Part shown: one piece after another, positions 52,875 through 63,080 of the stretch | How the letters are laid out: each line of letters begins with the position of its first letter | Position numbering within the stretch: the stretch's first letter is position 1 | From: an uncultured Coriobacteriaceae bacterium | Lineage (GTDB): Bacteria > Actinomycetota > Coriobacteriia > Coriobacteriales > Atopobiaceae | DNA length: 64,000 bases | Direction: 5' to 3' | Assembly: GCA_902798915.1 (NCBI GenBank) | Contig: CADBYM010000005.1 | Span: 62,001-126,000, forward strand | Made by a program: the position numbers and the translations under genes | Notes under the pieces: model-generated | Databases searched by the model: none | What the model was told of the DNA's origin: nothing | What the model saw: the letters and a program-made list of their open reading frames with translations, nothing else

Positions 52875-55082
52875 TCAATGCGACGCTTTGTCACTCTCGC
52901 CCCTGCCGCCCAACTGCTGTCTCGCCACCAGCTCGGCAAAGATGCCGTCTTTCTCGATGAGCTGCTCATAGGTACCGTCCTCCGCGATGCGCCCACCGTC
53001 GATGACCACGATCCGGTCGCAGTGCTTGATCGTCGAAAGCCGATGTGCTATGACGAGGCGCGTGCACCTCATGTTGTCGAGCGCATCGCTCACACGCTTC
53101 TGAGTAATGTTGTCGAGCGCCGAAGTCGCTTCGTCAAGAATCAGAACATTCGGCTTTGGCGCGATAGCCCGTGCTATCATCAGGCGCTGTCGCTGCCCGC
53201 CCGAAATCGTGCCGCCACCCTCTTGTAGCATCGTGTTCATGCCCATGGGCATCTCGCGAATGTCTTCGGCGATGCCCGCAATCTCTGCCGCCTCCCAAGC
53301 GTCGGCCAACTTGAGCGTGGGCGCACTTATCGTGATGTTATCGAAGATGGTTCCGGTGAGCAGCTTCCCATCCTGCATGACCACGCCGATGTGGCGTCGC
53401 AGTGACCGCAAGTCCAAGCGCTGCATGTCCTTTCGGTCGTAGCTTATCATCCCACGTGTGGGTGTCTCGAACCCCAGCAACAAGCGCACGAGCGTCGACT
53501 TCCCGCAGCCGCTCCTACCCACGATAGCCACGTATTGACGCGGGCGAATGGTTAGACTGAAGTCCTCAAAGAGAGGCTTTGCATCGGAATCGTACCCGAA
53601 GGTGATGTGCGAGATGCCTATGCTGCCCTTCAACTGTGTAACGACCTCTTTGGCGTCGACGCCCTCGGGCCGCGCCTCAAGCAGCGGTCGCACCAGCTTG
53701 ATGACAGGCCTAATCGACGCGGCCGAAAGCGCCATGGAAGCAAACGAGGTAAAGGCGCCGCTGACATAGGCATACGCCGAGTTGAACGCATAGTACTCGG
53801 CCACACTCACGCCGTAGCGCACGGCCACGCCGTACATGACGGCCGTTCCCACAAGGCTTATAGTCGTAGTGAGCACCGACGACAGCCGAATGATGGCAGG
53901 CGGGTTGAACGTAAGCGTGGCGCCCTTCGTGTAGAGGCGCGACCACTTGTGGAACGCGCGATTCTCGGCGCCCGAGAGGCGAATCTTCTGGATGCCCGTA
54001 ATGAGCGCGTACACCAGACCCCACTCCTTGGCGGTCCAGCGCATCTTCTCTTCGTCGACGCGCATCTGCACGACAGCAGAGAGCACGCTCACCACCATCG
54101 TGAGAAGCGTTACCAAGAGGCTGGGAACCACGAGGCTGGGCGCATACGAGAGAATCTGCGTGAGGTACACAAGCGAGAAGGACCCCGTCACCGCCGTCGA
54201 GAACACCGCATCCACAACGGTCGTACAAAGCGTGTCCATGTATCCAACATATTGGTTGAGCTCGCCGGCCGAATATTGCTTGAAGTACGACGCCGGCATG
54301 GAAAGCAGCCGCATCATGGTGGCCGAGCCAACGTTGACATTCAGCTTGGTGCGGATGCGCTCGAGCAGCAGTGACTGGATAATGGTGAGCAACACCTTGC
54401 CGACCGTCACGAACAGCATGAACAGGACCACTGCGCTCAGCAGCTGGGTGCTCCCCGTCGTGGCCACCTTGTCCATAAGGACGTAATTGAGCTTTGGAAT
54501 GAGCATGCCCACCAACACGATGGCGGCTGTGGCCACGCCAAACGCCGCCAGGTCCCACATCGTGAGGCAGCTCCACATGTAGCGGACCAGGTCACGCGGG
54601 GCAAGCTCGCGCAAGGGCAGGGGGCGATAGAAGCACAGCGCCTCGTCACCTATCTGCCGCTCGACGCGACCGGTCACGCGCACGTGCTTGCCCGAAACCG
54701 GGTCCTTGTACTCGTAGCCTCCCCTATGCGACGGGAGCACCGCCACCACCGTGTCCCCATCGCGCAGCGTGCAGATCATGGCACCCATTGCATCGTTATG
54801 CCAACCCTTGGAGAGAAGGACCTCGCGGTACAGCACGCCCGACGGCGCGAGCAGATAATCCAAGCGGTCCCGCAGGCCGCTTATCTCGGCAGGCACCTCG
54901 CGTTCCTTGACTCCAAGATGCTTGAGGAGCTGGCTCACGGCATCGGTCACGTCGGCCTCGTTGCGCAGCCTCCCCGTGATGCGTCGGCCCGTCACCGAAC
55001 GCGCGATGTCCTCAAAGGAGTCACCGAGCAGTTCGCGTTCGTACTTCTTGCGATACTCGATTTGATCGTCAAACCAGCCCAC
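52875..55082 (-). CDS. NHLM-type bacteriocin ABC transporter (no peptidase)
   Basis: A 735-residue exporter of the NHLM_micro_ABC2 type. An N-terminal ~150-residue non-catalytic domain is followed by a six-helix ABC membrane domain (~170-440), then the ATPase with Walker A GRSGCGKSTLVRLL, signature ISGGQRQRLMIARA and Walker B VLILDEATSALD. The paired transporter with a C39 peptidase lies 11 bases upstream, the usual arrangement in NHLM secretion loci. GTG start with GGGGAGAGG upstream. It probably forms a heterodimer with 55094 to export processed peptides. Confidence 0.85.
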   Translation of the reverse strand: MGWFDDQIEYRKKYERELLGDSFEDIARSVTGRRITGRLRNEADVTDAVSQLLKHLGVKEREVPAEISGLRDRLDYLLAPSGVLYREVLLSKGWHNDAMGAMICTLRDGDTVVAVLPSHRGGYEYKDPVSGKHVRVTGRVERQIGDEALCFYRPLPLRELAPRDLVRYMWSCLTMWDLAAFGVATAAIVLVGMLIPKLNYVLMDKVATTGSTQLLSAVVLFMLFVTVGKVLLTIIQSLLLERIRTKLNVNVGSATMMRLLSMPASYFKQYSAGELNQYVGYMDTLCTTVVDAVFSTAVTGSFSLVYLTQILSYAPSLVVPSLLVTLLTMVVSVLSAVVQMRVDEEKMRWTAKEWGLVYALITGIQKIRLSGAENRAFHKWSRLYTKGATLTFNPPAIIRLSSVLTTTISLVGTAVMYGVAVRYGVSVAEYYAFNSAYAYVSGAFTSFASMALSAASIRPVIKLVRPLLEARPEGVDAKEVVTQLKGSIGISHITFGYDSDAKPLFEDFSLTIRPRQYVAIVGRSGCGKSTLVRLLLGFETPTRGMISYDRKDMQRLDLRSLRRHIGVVMQDGKLLTGTIFDNITISAPTLKLADAWEAAEIAGIAEDIREMPMGMNTMLQEGGGTISGGQRQRLMIARAIAPKPNVLILDEATSALDNITQKRVSDALDNMRCTRLVIAHRLSTIKHCDRIVVIDGGRIAEDGTYEQLIEKDGIFAELVARQQLGGRGESDKASH

Positions 55083-55093
55083 GAGCCTCTCCC

Positions 55094-57274
55094 CTAATCA
55101 TTGCTTACGAGACTCGCATAGTAGCCGTTCAGCGCAAACAGCTCATCATGCGTACCATGCTCCACAACACGGCCCTTCTCGAGCACGATGATCTGATCGC
55201 AATCTCGGATGGTGGAGAGCCGATGTGCGATGATGATGCACGTGATGCCTCGATCGTTGATGGACTGGATCACCTCATGCTCGGTCTGCGCGTCGAGCGC
55301 AGAGGTCGCCTCGTCCATGATGCAGATGGTGGGATCTTGAGCGAGGGCCCGCGCAATCTCTATGCGTTGGCGTTGGCCCCCCGAAAGGTCACGCCCCCCG
55401 TCAAGCAGCCGATGTTCAAAGCCCCCATCGCGCGTGAGGATGTCATCGTAGAGACTGGCATCATGCGCGGCGAGGATGACCTCGAAGTCCTCGATGGAGT
55501 CGTCCCACATCTTGATGTTCTGTGCGATGGTGTCCTCGAAGAGCGTAACGTCTTGGTCAATGACGCTCACAGAGCCGCAGAACACGTTGCGGTCAATCTG
55601 GTCCTGAGGAACGCCGTCAAAGGTGATGCTGCCACTCCAAGGCTGATACAGGCCGCTGATGAGCTTGACCAAGGTGGACTTACCGCAGCCAGTGCGTCCT
55701 ACGAGGGCGATCCTTTGACCAGGCCTTACGCTCATCGAGAAATCCTCGACCTGCGGCTTGCCCAAACGCGAGTAGCCAAAGGTCACGTGTTCGAGCTCGA
55801 TGACACCCGTGAGCTTCTCGTACCCAGACGTCTTCGGTCGTGGTGCGAAGCACGGATCCTCGCGATAGCTCATGACGTCATCGACGCGCTCGATTTGGGC
55901 AATCGTCTCTTGCAGTGACTGCCCGACCGAGACGAGTGAGGTCGCAGGTTGCATGAACGCACTCAAGAAGCCTTGGAACGCCATCACCATACCGACGGTG
56001 AACTGTCCGCGCGAGACGAGCATGACGCCAAGACCGAGCACGGCGACGTTGGCGACGTTCGTGATGGCCGTCGGTAGGCTGCCGAGGAAGAGGTTCAGGC
56101 GAGTGAAGCGCACCTTGTGCGTGTTAACGTTGGCCTGATACCCACTCCACCGGCCAAAGAACCCGTTTTCGGCGCCACTGGCCTTGATGGTCTCGATCAT
56201 GGTGATTCCGCTCATGGTGGCGCTGGAGAGAATGGCCGCATCGCGTTGCTGCACGCGCGTGATGTTGATGCGTTTGGCGCTAATCAGGGCCGAAATAACC
56301 ATGTTGAGCGCGATGGCACCCACGCCCACTGCCGAAAGCAGCGGACTATAGCGCACCATCACCACCAAGTAGAAGATCGCCAGCGCGGCCTGCAGCGCGA
56401 GGGGTGCGAAGCTCTTCACCAAGGTGTCGGCAATGGAGGCGTTGGTGGATTGCCTGTCGACGATGTCGGCCGAGAGACGCTGGTTGAAGAACTGCATGGG
56501 CAGGCGTAGGACCTTCCACAGGTAAGAGGCGCTCCCGTAGGAGGCGAGCTTCCCCTGGATGCGCAACGAGTAGATGGCGTTAATCCAAGCCACCGTAATG
56601 CTGACGACGATGAGCGCACAAAAGCCCGCCATAAAGGGAGCGAGCCAATCGGGGTTCTTCCCCGTGAGGAGGCGATCCAGGAAGACGCGGCTGAACACGG
56701 GGGTGATGATACCGATAAGCGAGCTGACAGTAGTGGTGAGGACCACGAAGGCAACGGCCACACCCGAGCCATGCAGGCGCTCGCGGGCGTAGGAGAGCAC
56801 CGATTTGGGCTTGCCCGACGGCTCAAAACCCTCGTTCGGCTCAAAGTTCATGCAGACGCCGGTGAATTCGCGATCAAACTCCTCCCAGTCCACGATGATA
56901 TGGCCATGTGCTGGATCGTTGATAACGGCGCGACGGCCTTTGAATCCGCACAATACCACAAAGTGCTTGAACCCCCAATGGATGACGCAGGGGAATGAGC
57001 CCTCCTCCGGCAGGTCCTCGGGCTCGATGAGCCACGCATCAACCTTCATGCCATAACTCTCGGCCGCGATCATGATATTGCGCGCGGTGGCACCATCCAT
57101 CGAGACGCCGCAGTCCACGCGCACCTGCTCGAGCGGGATGAATTTGCGATAGTAATGCATGACCATGGTGAGACACGCGGCGCCGCACTCCAGCGCTTCC
57201 ATTTGCATGACCATCGGCACGTGCGCGACGCCCTTTGTAACTGGCCGAGGAATCTTCTTACCCAATGTAGTCAC
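55094..57274 (-). CDS. NHLM-type ABC transporter with C39 peptidase
   Basis: A 726-residue peptidase-exporter. The N-terminal C39 domain (~15-145) has catalytic Cys in LECGAACLTMV, His in GFKHFVVLCG and Asp in VINDPAHGH. It cleaves leaders after Gly-Gly. Then come six membrane helices and the ATPase (GRTGCGKSTLVKLI, LSGGQRQRIEIARA, CIMDEATSALD). This layout defines NHLM_micro_ABC1/SunT-like maturation exporters. The window contains two proteins with matching GG leaders (63298 and 31254). GTG at 57274 lies six bases after the HlyD gene. Confidence 0.9.
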   Translation of the reverse strand: MTTLGKKIPRPVTKGVAHVPMVMQMEALECGAACLTMVMHYYRKFIPLEQVRVDCGVSMDGATARNIMIAAESYGMKVDAWLIEPEDLPEEGSFPCVIHWGFKHFVVLCGFKGRRAVINDPAHGHIIVDWEEFDREFTGVCMNFEPNEGFEPSGKPKSVLSYARERLHGSGVAVAFVVLTTTVSSLIGIITPVFSRVFLDRLLTGKNPDWLAPFMAGFCALIVVSITVAWINAIYSLRIQGKLASYGSASYLWKVLRLPMQFFNQRLSADIVDRQSTNASIADTLVKSFAPLALQAALAIFYLVVMVRYSPLLSAVGVGAIALNMVISALISAKRINITRVQQRDAAILSSATMSGITMIETIKASGAENGFFGRWSGYQANVNTHKVRFTRLNLFLGSLPTAITNVANVAVLGLGVMLVSRGQFTVGMVMAFQGFLSAFMQPATSLVSVGQSLQETIAQIERVDDVMSYREDPCFAPRPKTSGYEKLTGVIELEHVTFGYSRLGKPQVEDFSMSVRPGQRIALVGRTGCGKSTLVKLISGLYQPWSGSITFDGVPQDQIDRNVFCGSVSVIDQDVTLFEDTIAQNIKMWDDSIEDFEVILAAHDASLYDDILTRDGGFEHRLLDGGRDLSGGQRQRIEIARALAQDPTICIMDEATSALDAQTEHEVIQSINDRGITCIIIAHRLSTIRDCDQIIVLEKGRVVEHGTHDELFALNGYYASLVSND

Positions 57275-57279
57275 CTACA

Positions 57280-57768
57280 CTACCGCAGCAGCAATGTGAC
57301 GGGCTGCAGGCTTTCGGTAACCACGACGCCCTCATACACGCCGTCCGTTAGCCTGGCGTCGAGGGGGACCTCCACCGCCATGTCTCCCGGCTTGAGGTTA
57401 CCGACAAGGGCGACGATGGGGTTGATGTTGTCATTGACGACAGTCACACGAACGTTGCTGTTCGCCCTAAGACGATACGATTGGCCACCGATGCTCACGG
57501 CACCCTGTTCGACCACCGTTTCGAGGATGTCGCTTGGAATGAAGCATGTCGCCGTGCCATCAAGAGCCTGCACCGCTAGTGACCTCGTGGTCTCGATGCG
57601 ACCAAACACACCCCAGACGATGGCACCCACCAGCAGTATGGCGATAGTCGCCAGAACGAGCCACACCCCTGGCGAGGTGACTCGCAAGTATTCATTGAGC
57701 GCCTCGGGCGACTCGATGGACTCTAGACTCTTCTCGCGAAAGAGCTTTTGTTGTTGTTGCTCCGCCAC
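57280..57768 (-). CDS. Short HlyD-like secretion accessory protein
   Basis: A 162-residue protein: polar N-terminus (EQQQQKLFREKSLESIESPE), one membrane helix at ~42-65 (GVWLVLATIAILLVGAIVWG), then a beta-barrel-like part (FIPSDILETVVEQGAVSIGG; ANSNVRVTVVNDN). It matches the NHLM HlyD-family layout but lacks the long coiled-coil hairpin, so it is a shortened adaptor suited to a single-membrane envelope. GGGAGG before GTG 57768. It is the first gene of the exporter trio. Confidence 0.75.
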   Translation of the reverse strand: MAEQQQQKLFREKSLESIESPEALNEYLRVTSPGVWLVLATIAILLVGAIVWGVFGRIETTRSLAVQALDGTATCFIPSDILETVVEQGAVSIGGQSYRLRANSNVRVTVVNDNINPIVALVGNLKPGDMAVEVPLDARLTDGVYEGVVVTESLQPVTLLLR

Positions 57769-57849
57769 GATTCCTCCCTTGCCGTGGTACGCTGACACGT
57801 AGCGGCGCACAGCGTCCGGCACAGTGGGTCTATTCTAGCCCAGTTTTTC

Positions 57850-58854
57850 TCAATTCGCGAGATTGGCCGAGGGCCACAGATTCTGCCTGTACCACTCGAT
57901 GGCGGCCACGATACCCCGCTCGAAGCTCCAGTCGGGGTCGTATCCGAGCAGCTCGCGCGCCTTGCTGATGTCGGCGTTCGAGTGGCGGATGTCTCCAGCG
58001 CGCGGCGGACCGAAGACGGGTTCCACGTCCATGCCGAGCGCCGCGCACAGGCCCTCGTACACATCGATGAGGTACTCGCGCCCGCCGTACGCCACGTTGA
58101 ACGCCTCCCCGGCGGCCTCGTCGGGCGCCAGACAAGCACGCAGGTTGGCCTCGACGACGTTCTCCACATACGTGAAGTCGCGGCTCTGGTGCCCGTCCCC
58201 ATTGATGGTAGGACGCCCGCCGGCGAGAAGCAGGCGAATCCAGCGCGGTATGACGGCGGCGTAGGCGCCCTCGGGATCCTGCCTGCGGCCAAACACGTTG
58301 AAGTAGCGCAGACCGACGGTCGGCAGGCCGTAGTGGCGCGTGTACTGCTTCGCCCACTCCTCGTCGGCGCGCTTCGTCACCGCGTACGGGCTCAGGAGGT
58401 TCCCCTCGCGGCCCTCAACCTTGGGCAGGTTGGGCTCGTCCCCGTACACCGAGCTGCTCGAGGCATACACGAAGCGACGCACCCCACATCGGCGCGAGGC
58501 CTCGAGCATGTTGAGCGTTCCCGTTATGTTGTTCGCACAGTAGAAGAGCGGCATCTCGATCGAGCGCGGCACCGAGCCCCACGCTGCCTCGTGCATGACG
58601 AAGTCGACGCCCTCGCAAGCCGCCACGCAGACGTCGAGGTCCTTGACGTCGCCCTCCACGAGCTCGAAGCGCGAGTCGGACAAAAACGCCTCCACGTTGG
58701 CGCGCTTCCCGGTGGAGAAGTCGTCCAGACAGCGCACCCGCTGTCCTTGTCCGAGCCCGAGAATCGCCTCGCACAGGTTGGAGCCGATGAAGCCGGCGCC
58801 GCCCGTCACGAGGAAGGTCGCATCCTCGGGGAAGGTGAGCTCAGAGTAGCCCAT
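57850..58854 (-). CDS. NAD-dependent sugar epimerase (UDP-hexose 4-epimerase type)
   Basis: A 334-residue extended SDR. NAD loop LVTGGAGFIGSNLCE; Ser in YASSSSVYGDEPNLPKVEG; catalytic YAVTK; GYDPDWSFERGI near the end. The sequence looks like WbpP/UDP-GlcNAc 4-epimerases, often used for cell-surface sugars. Its ATG at 58854 is two bases past the stop of the zinc protein at 58857, so the two are coupled. Whether it serves the peptide locus or capsule synthesis is unknown. Confidence 0.87.
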   Translation of the reverse strand: MGYSELTFPEDATFLVTGGAGFIGSNLCEAILGLGQGQRVRCLDDFSTGKRANVEAFLSDSRFELVEGDVKDLDVCVAACEGVDFVMHEAAWGSVPRSIEMPLFYCANNITGTLNMLEASRRCGVRRFVYASSSSVYGDEPNLPKVEGREGNLLSPYAVTKRADEEWAKQYTRHYGLPTVGLRYFNVFGRRQDPEGAYAAVIPRWIRLLLAGGRPTINGDGHQSRDFTYVENVVEANLRACLAPDEAAGEAFNVAYGGREYLIDVYEGLCAALGMDVEPVFGPPRAGDIRHSNADISKARELLGYDPDWSFERGIVAAIEWYRQNLWPSANLAN

Positions 58855-58856
58855 CG

Positions 58857-59237
58857 TTACGCCTCGCGAGCGGGGTCGTCGGGCGCGGCGGCGGACTCTT
58901 CGCGCGGCGGCTGCGGAGCGGCGCTCATGTCCACCATCCGCACCACGAGCTCCTTGTTGCCGCAACCGATGCAGCCGCTGCCCCCCGTCAGACGCGCGTA
59001 CGTGTCGCGGATGTTCGCACCCTGTGAGCGAATCGCCATCTGGCAGGTGGGGCACCAAATCTCGTAGACGGTACCAACGTTCTCGAGCGCGTCAATTTGC
59101 TCCTGGGTCAGCGGGTCGCCCATCGCCTTGTACGGATAGTCATCGCGCAGGTATGCCGGGGTGGGCTTCTCCTCCTGCCTGGGCTCCTGCGGGATGCTCG
59201 GCGCGGCTGCGGCGCGGTGCTTTTTTCTGCCAAACAT
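58857..59237 (-). CDS. Small zinc-binding protein
   Basis: A 126-residue protein starting MFGRKKHRAAAAPSIPQEPR. CPTC (~62-65) and CIGC (~89-92) likely bind zinc. A Pro/Ala-rich acidic tail follows. It lies upstream of and is coupled to the epimerase. No known function. Confidence 0.6.
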   Translation of the reverse strand: MFGRKKHRAAAAPSIPQEPRQEEKPTPAYLRDDYPYKAMGDPLTQEQIDALENVGTVYEIWCPTCQMAIRSQGANIRDTYARLTGGSGCIGCGNKELVVRMVDMSAAPQPPREESAAAPDDPAREA

Positions 59238-59463
59238 GCGACTGCCTCTTTCGTCGGAGTGGGGTGCATTTGAGTGTGGACTACTGTTATATCACGAATG
59301 GCCGCCTTGGACCGCAGAGGGGGACGCCAACAGGCTGTCGACAGGCCCTCCCCGACGTTGCTCTCCTTGACAGCCGCCCTCGGCTCAGTTAGGGTGCATC
59401 GTGTTCGAACGACCCGGCGCGGGGCACGTCCCCCAAGGACGTCAATCTCAGTGGAGGCAAAGC

Positions 59464-61167
59464 GTGGGAAGCACCCAGTGGACACGCATACGCGAGAAGG
59501 GCGCGCAGCAAGAGGGCACGCTGCGCTGGCTTTACCAAGTCTCCAAGTCAAAGGGAGCCTACATTGTGGCGCTTGCCGTGCTCAGGGGCATCGGCGGATG
59601 CGTGGGCGTGGCGTATGCCCTTCTCATGCGCGACATCGTAGACAGCGCAGTGGCCGGTGACGACACTGCCTTTCGCTTATACGTCACCCAAATCATCGTC
59701 CTCGTACTTGTCCAAATCGCACTCGGCGCGGTACTCCGTCGACTTAACGAACTCGCCCGCAGCGACTTGGAGAACGTGCTCAAGCAGCGCCTCGTAGACA
59801 ACATCCTGCGCAAGGACTACGCCACAGTAAGTGCCATCCACAGTGCGGAATGGCTCAACCGCATCACCGACGACACCTCAGCAGTCGCCAACGGCTGCGT
59901 GGGCATCGTCCCCAACCTCGTTGGCACCGTCGTACGCTTCGCCACGGCGCTGGTCATGATCGTGAGCCTTGACCCCGTGTTCGCCACCATCCTGGTACCA
60001 GGTGGCATCGTTATGGGAGTGCTCGCGTTTCTCTTTCGCCGCGTGCTCAAGCGCCTCTACAAGGACATCCGCGAGAGCGACGGCCGCCTGCGCGTGTACC
60101 TGCAGGAGCATCTCGGCAACCTCATGATGATAAAGTCATTCGCGGCGGAGGGCCAGACGGTCCGCGAGGCCGAGGAGCGCATGGCCGACCACCAGGCCGC
60201 ACGTCTGCGTCGCAATGCCTTCGCCAACTTCTGTGGCGTAGGCTATGGCCTTGCCATGCAGGGCATGTATCTAGCGGCCATCGTCTACTGCGCGCGCGGC
60301 ATCATGAGCGGCTCCGTGAGCTATGGCACCCTCACCGCAGTGATGCAACTCGTTGGGCAGGTGCAGGGACCACTCTCGGGCATCTCGTCATTCGTCCCCT
60401 GGTACTACTCACTGGTGGCGAGCGCCGAGCGACTCATGGAGGTGGAGTCCTACGAGGATGACGGCGAGGTCGCCCCGGCCGAATTCGCGCGCGCCTACTA
60501 CGAGGACGAGTTCGAGCGGCTCGGTCTACGCGATGCGGGCTTCTCGTACCGCCCCACCGGCGAGGAAGAGATGCCCATAGTGCTTGACGGCCTCACGCTC
60601 GAGGTACACAAAGGCGACTACGTAGCCTTCACCGGACACAGTGGCTGCGGCAAGTCCACCGTGCTCAAGCTGCTCATGAGCATGTATCCACTCACCGGAG
60701 GCGAGCGCTACGTGGACGACGAGCCACTCACCGCCCGCTATCGGCGGCTCTTCGCCTACGTACCGCAGGGAAACGCCCTCGTCAACGGCTCGATCCGCGA
60801 GGTGGTAACGTTCGGCGCCCCGACAGCGGCCAACGACGACGCGCGCATTCGAGAAGCGCTTGCCATCGCCTGCGCCGACGAGTTCGTCGATGACCTCGAC
60901 CTGGTACTGGGCGAGCGCGGCAGCGGGCTTTCTGAGGGACAGATGCAGCGCGTCGCCCTTGCGCGTGCGATCTTCTCTGACGCGCCCATCCTGCTGCTGG
61001 ACGAGTCGACAAGCGCGCTCGACGAGCAGACCGAACGAAGGCTGCTGGAGAACTTGCGCAGCCTGACTGACCGCACCGTGGTGATCGTCACGCATCGCAG
61101 CGCCGCGCTCGACGTGTGCGACCGCGTGGTTCACTTCACCGAAGGCGGTGTGGCGCAGGAGGTGTAG
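59464..61167 (+). CDS. ABC exporter (ATPase-permease)
   Basis: A 567-residue half-transporter: six helices (~20-330) and an ATPase with Walker A GHSGCGKSTVLKLL, signature LSEGQMQRVALARA (SEGQ in place of SGGQ) and Walker B LLLDESTSALDEQ. GGAGG lies before GTG 59464, chosen over a GTG at 59401. It has no peptidase domain and is transcribed opposite to the NHLM operon. It may be a self-protection or second export system of the peptide locus; the substrate is unknown. Confidence 0.8.
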   Translation: MGSTQWTRIREKGAQQEGTLRWLYQVSKSKGAYIVALAVLRGIGGCVGVAYALLMRDIVDSAVAGDDTAFRLYVTQIIVLVLVQIALGAVLRRLNELARSDLENVLKQRLVDNILRKDYATVSAIHSAEWLNRITDDTSAVANGCVGIVPNLVGTVVRFATALVMIVSLDPVFATILVPGGIVMGVLAFLFRRVLKRLYKDIRESDGRLRVYLQEHLGNLMMIKSFAAEGQTVREAEERMADHQAARLRRNAFANFCGVGYGLAMQGMYLAAIVYCARGIMSGSVSYGTLTAVMQLVGQVQGPLSGISSFVPWYYSLVASAERLMEVESYEDDGEVAPAEFARAYYEDEFERLGLRDAGFSYRPTGEEEMPIVLDGLTLEVHKGDYVAFTGHSGCGKSTVLKLLMSMYPLTGGERYVDDEPLTARYRRLFAYVPQGNALVNGSIREVVTFGAPTAANDDARIREALAIACADEFVDDLDLVLGERGSGLSEGQMQRVALARAIFSDAPILLLDESTSALDEQTERRLLENLRSLTDRTVVIVTHRSAALDVCDRVVHFTEGGVAQEV

Positions 61168-61218
61168 GCGGCAATCGCGCCTAGTCCCCTTCGATGATGT
61201 GCCACGCACGTCTCACGC

Positions 61219-61917
61219 ATGTTTGCGCACATCACATCGAACATGCATCAATCGGGTAGAATGAGCATTCTGCAAGGACGGCAACCGAGCGCACGACCCG
61301 CCATCACAACACCCGGATTGCGCTCCAATAAGAGGGATGACGATTTGGATGTTCTCGGTCTCATACGACTCGTAGGACAGTTCGCCGCGCATCTCGGTTG
61401 GCAGTGGTGGGCGGCCTCCATCGCCGTTGGCATCATTTGTGGAATCGTGTGTCGCACCACAAGGCACCACAAACGACTCCTCAAGGCTGATGTCGTCGCG
61501 GCAGCACTCCTTGGATGCTATCTGACGGTCGTCACGGCCTTTACCGTATTTGCGCGTTCCCACCACGACCTTGAACAGCCATATAATCTGTACGTCTTTG
61601 CCACAATCGCGGCGCGACTCGCGCCGGGCAGCGGAGCGAAGTATGAGGTAATCCTAAACGCAGTGATGCTCGTGCCGCTTGGTCTGCTCCTGCCCATCAT
61701 CATGAAATGCGGCACCAAGCGCATCGCGGTTGTCGCCTTGTGCCTCGTCGTCGCGATTGAGTGCTTGCAGCTCGCCTTCTCGATAGGCACCTTCGAACTG
61801 GCCGACATCGTGGAGAACATCTGCGGCGCCCTGCTCGGCTATGGCATCTATGCACTCGCATGCTTCGCGCACTCACGCATTAAGACAATGCGCAAACCAC
61901 CCGCGCACATGGCGTGA
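61219..61917 (+). CDS. VanZ-like membrane protein
   Basis: A 232-residue protein with about five helices of the VanZ type (DVVAAALLGCYLTVVTAFTV; NAVMLVPLGLLLPII; LQLAFSIGTFELADIVENICGALLGYG contains the conserved D-x-x-x-N). VanZ proteins give low-level glycopeptide or lipoglycopeptide resistance in some bacteria. No clear ribosome site: starts at 61219, 61243 or 61261 are possible. It follows the ABC exporter by 51 bases, probably one operon. A role in immunity is inference. Confidence 0.7.
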   Translation: MFAHITSNMHQSGRMSILQGRQPSARPAITTPGLRSNKRDDDLDVLGLIRLVGQFAAHLGWQWWAASIAVGIICGIVCRTTRHHKRLLKADVVAAALLGCYLTVVTAFTVFARSHHDLEQPYNLYVFATIAARLAPGSGAKYEVILNAVMLVPLGLLLPIIMKCGTKRIAVVALCLVVAIECLQLAFSIGTFELADIVENICGALLGYGIYALACFAHSRIKTMRKPPAHMA

Positions 61918-61934
61918 AGCGTCGAGCACCAACC

Positions 61935-63080
61935 TCAATACCCACCAGCACGCAATACCTTACGCGCGTGGGCAACGTCTTCGTCAGTTATCCCACGGTA
62001 ATCGAGCATGGACTCATACTGCCTGAACCTGCCGCTCCTGAGGAACGACGCGATGCGCTTGGCCCAGAACGCAGGCAACAACACAGGCCACTTTTCCAAG
62101 ATGGGGTAATACGCCTTCATACGGCCATACGGCATAAAGAGCGCAGCAATGATGGAGCACACCTTACCGGTTGCCGCACCCCCATTCGTAAGCGTGGCAA
62201 TGCGACCTGCCTTGTATGATGTGCCGTTGCCGTAGATCCCACAGTCATAGGCATGTTGCAGCAAGAGTTCCGCGTCTTCGTCAAGAGGCTCCTCCCCCAT
62301 GCAGACTCGACCAAGCCGGGTCATCCTTGCATGGAAGTCGGCAAACCCCATTGAGTCCAGTTCTCGCATCACGTACTCGGCATCAATCTGGTCCCACCGT
62401 TGGTCGAGAAGCCACGTGTCCACTATGCGCCGCAAACCAAACCACCCATTGCCAAAGTCGTGATGCATGTGCACAAAGTGGAACACATACTGATCCTCGT
62501 CAGACATGTGAACGTACCCGTCGGAATCGGCCGACACGCGATCCCACATACGCGCCTCCCAAGCACGGATGGCGCCACCATCGTCCGTAAGCCGTTTGTG
62601 CACCTCAACAGTTACCATCCCCATACGGTACACATCATGCTTCTCGGAGGATTCCCCTCCCTCAGGCACAAAACCAAGGGAGCGCATTATCTCCTCGACG
62701 TCATCGTACTTGTATGGCCGTACGAGTAAGTCCAGATCTGTCATCTCGCGCATCGTCGGGTTTGGATACAGCTTGCGCATCTCCCACCCCTTGAGCGGAA
62801 CGCATCGCAGCCCCGCCTCCCCAAGGGCCTTGAGCACTTGTTGACCGGAATGCCCTTGGTTCACGGACTGACCGACGGACGCGTAATAATACATCCGAAG
62901 ACGTTGCTGCAAGTCAGGGAAGATGCCCAGCGATTGGTACACCGTAGGAAGAATGCCGTTGCGTCGTATTGCAGAGCCCATCGCGCGCACATCGAGCCCC
63001 TGGGACACAACGGGGCGCTCGGCATCGGTCAAGCTCACGCGCAAAAGGCTCAACACGAACTGTTGATCTGCGGTCAGCAT
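61935..63080 (-). CDS. Nucleotidyltransferase-family protein (PF14907-like) in peptide locus
   Basis: A 381-residue protein. The middle CVPLKGWEMRKLYPNPTMRE and MTDLDLLVRPYKYDDVEEIM carry the K-G...D-x-D signature of the PF14907 nucleotidyltransferase family. Then come VEVHKRLTDDGGAIR and HFVHMHHDFGNGWFGLRRIV, also typical. Such proteins accompany many RiPP loci, where their reaction is often unknown. GGGAGG precedes the ATG at 63080. It lies downstream of the precursor gene with a stem-loop between them. Its substrate could be the precursor; not shown. Confidence 0.75.
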   Translation of the reverse strand: MLTADQQFVLSLLRVSLTDAERPVVSQGLDVRAMGSAIRRNGILPTVYQSLGIFPDLQQRLRMYYYASVGQSVNQGHSGQQVLKALGEAGLRCVPLKGWEMRKLYPNPTMREMTDLDLLVRPYKYDDVEEIMRSLGFVPEGGESSEKHDVYRMGMVTVEVHKRLTDDGGAIRAWEARMWDRVSADSDGYVHMSDEDQYVFHFVHMHHDFGNGWFGLRRIVDTWLLDQRWDQIDAEYVMRELDSMGFADFHARMTRLGRVCMGEEPLDEDAELLLQHAYDCGIYGNGTSYKAGRIATLTNGGAATGKVCSIIAALFMPYGRMKAYYPILEKWPVLLPAFWAKRIASFLRSGRFRQYESMLDYRGITDEDVAHARKVLRAGGY

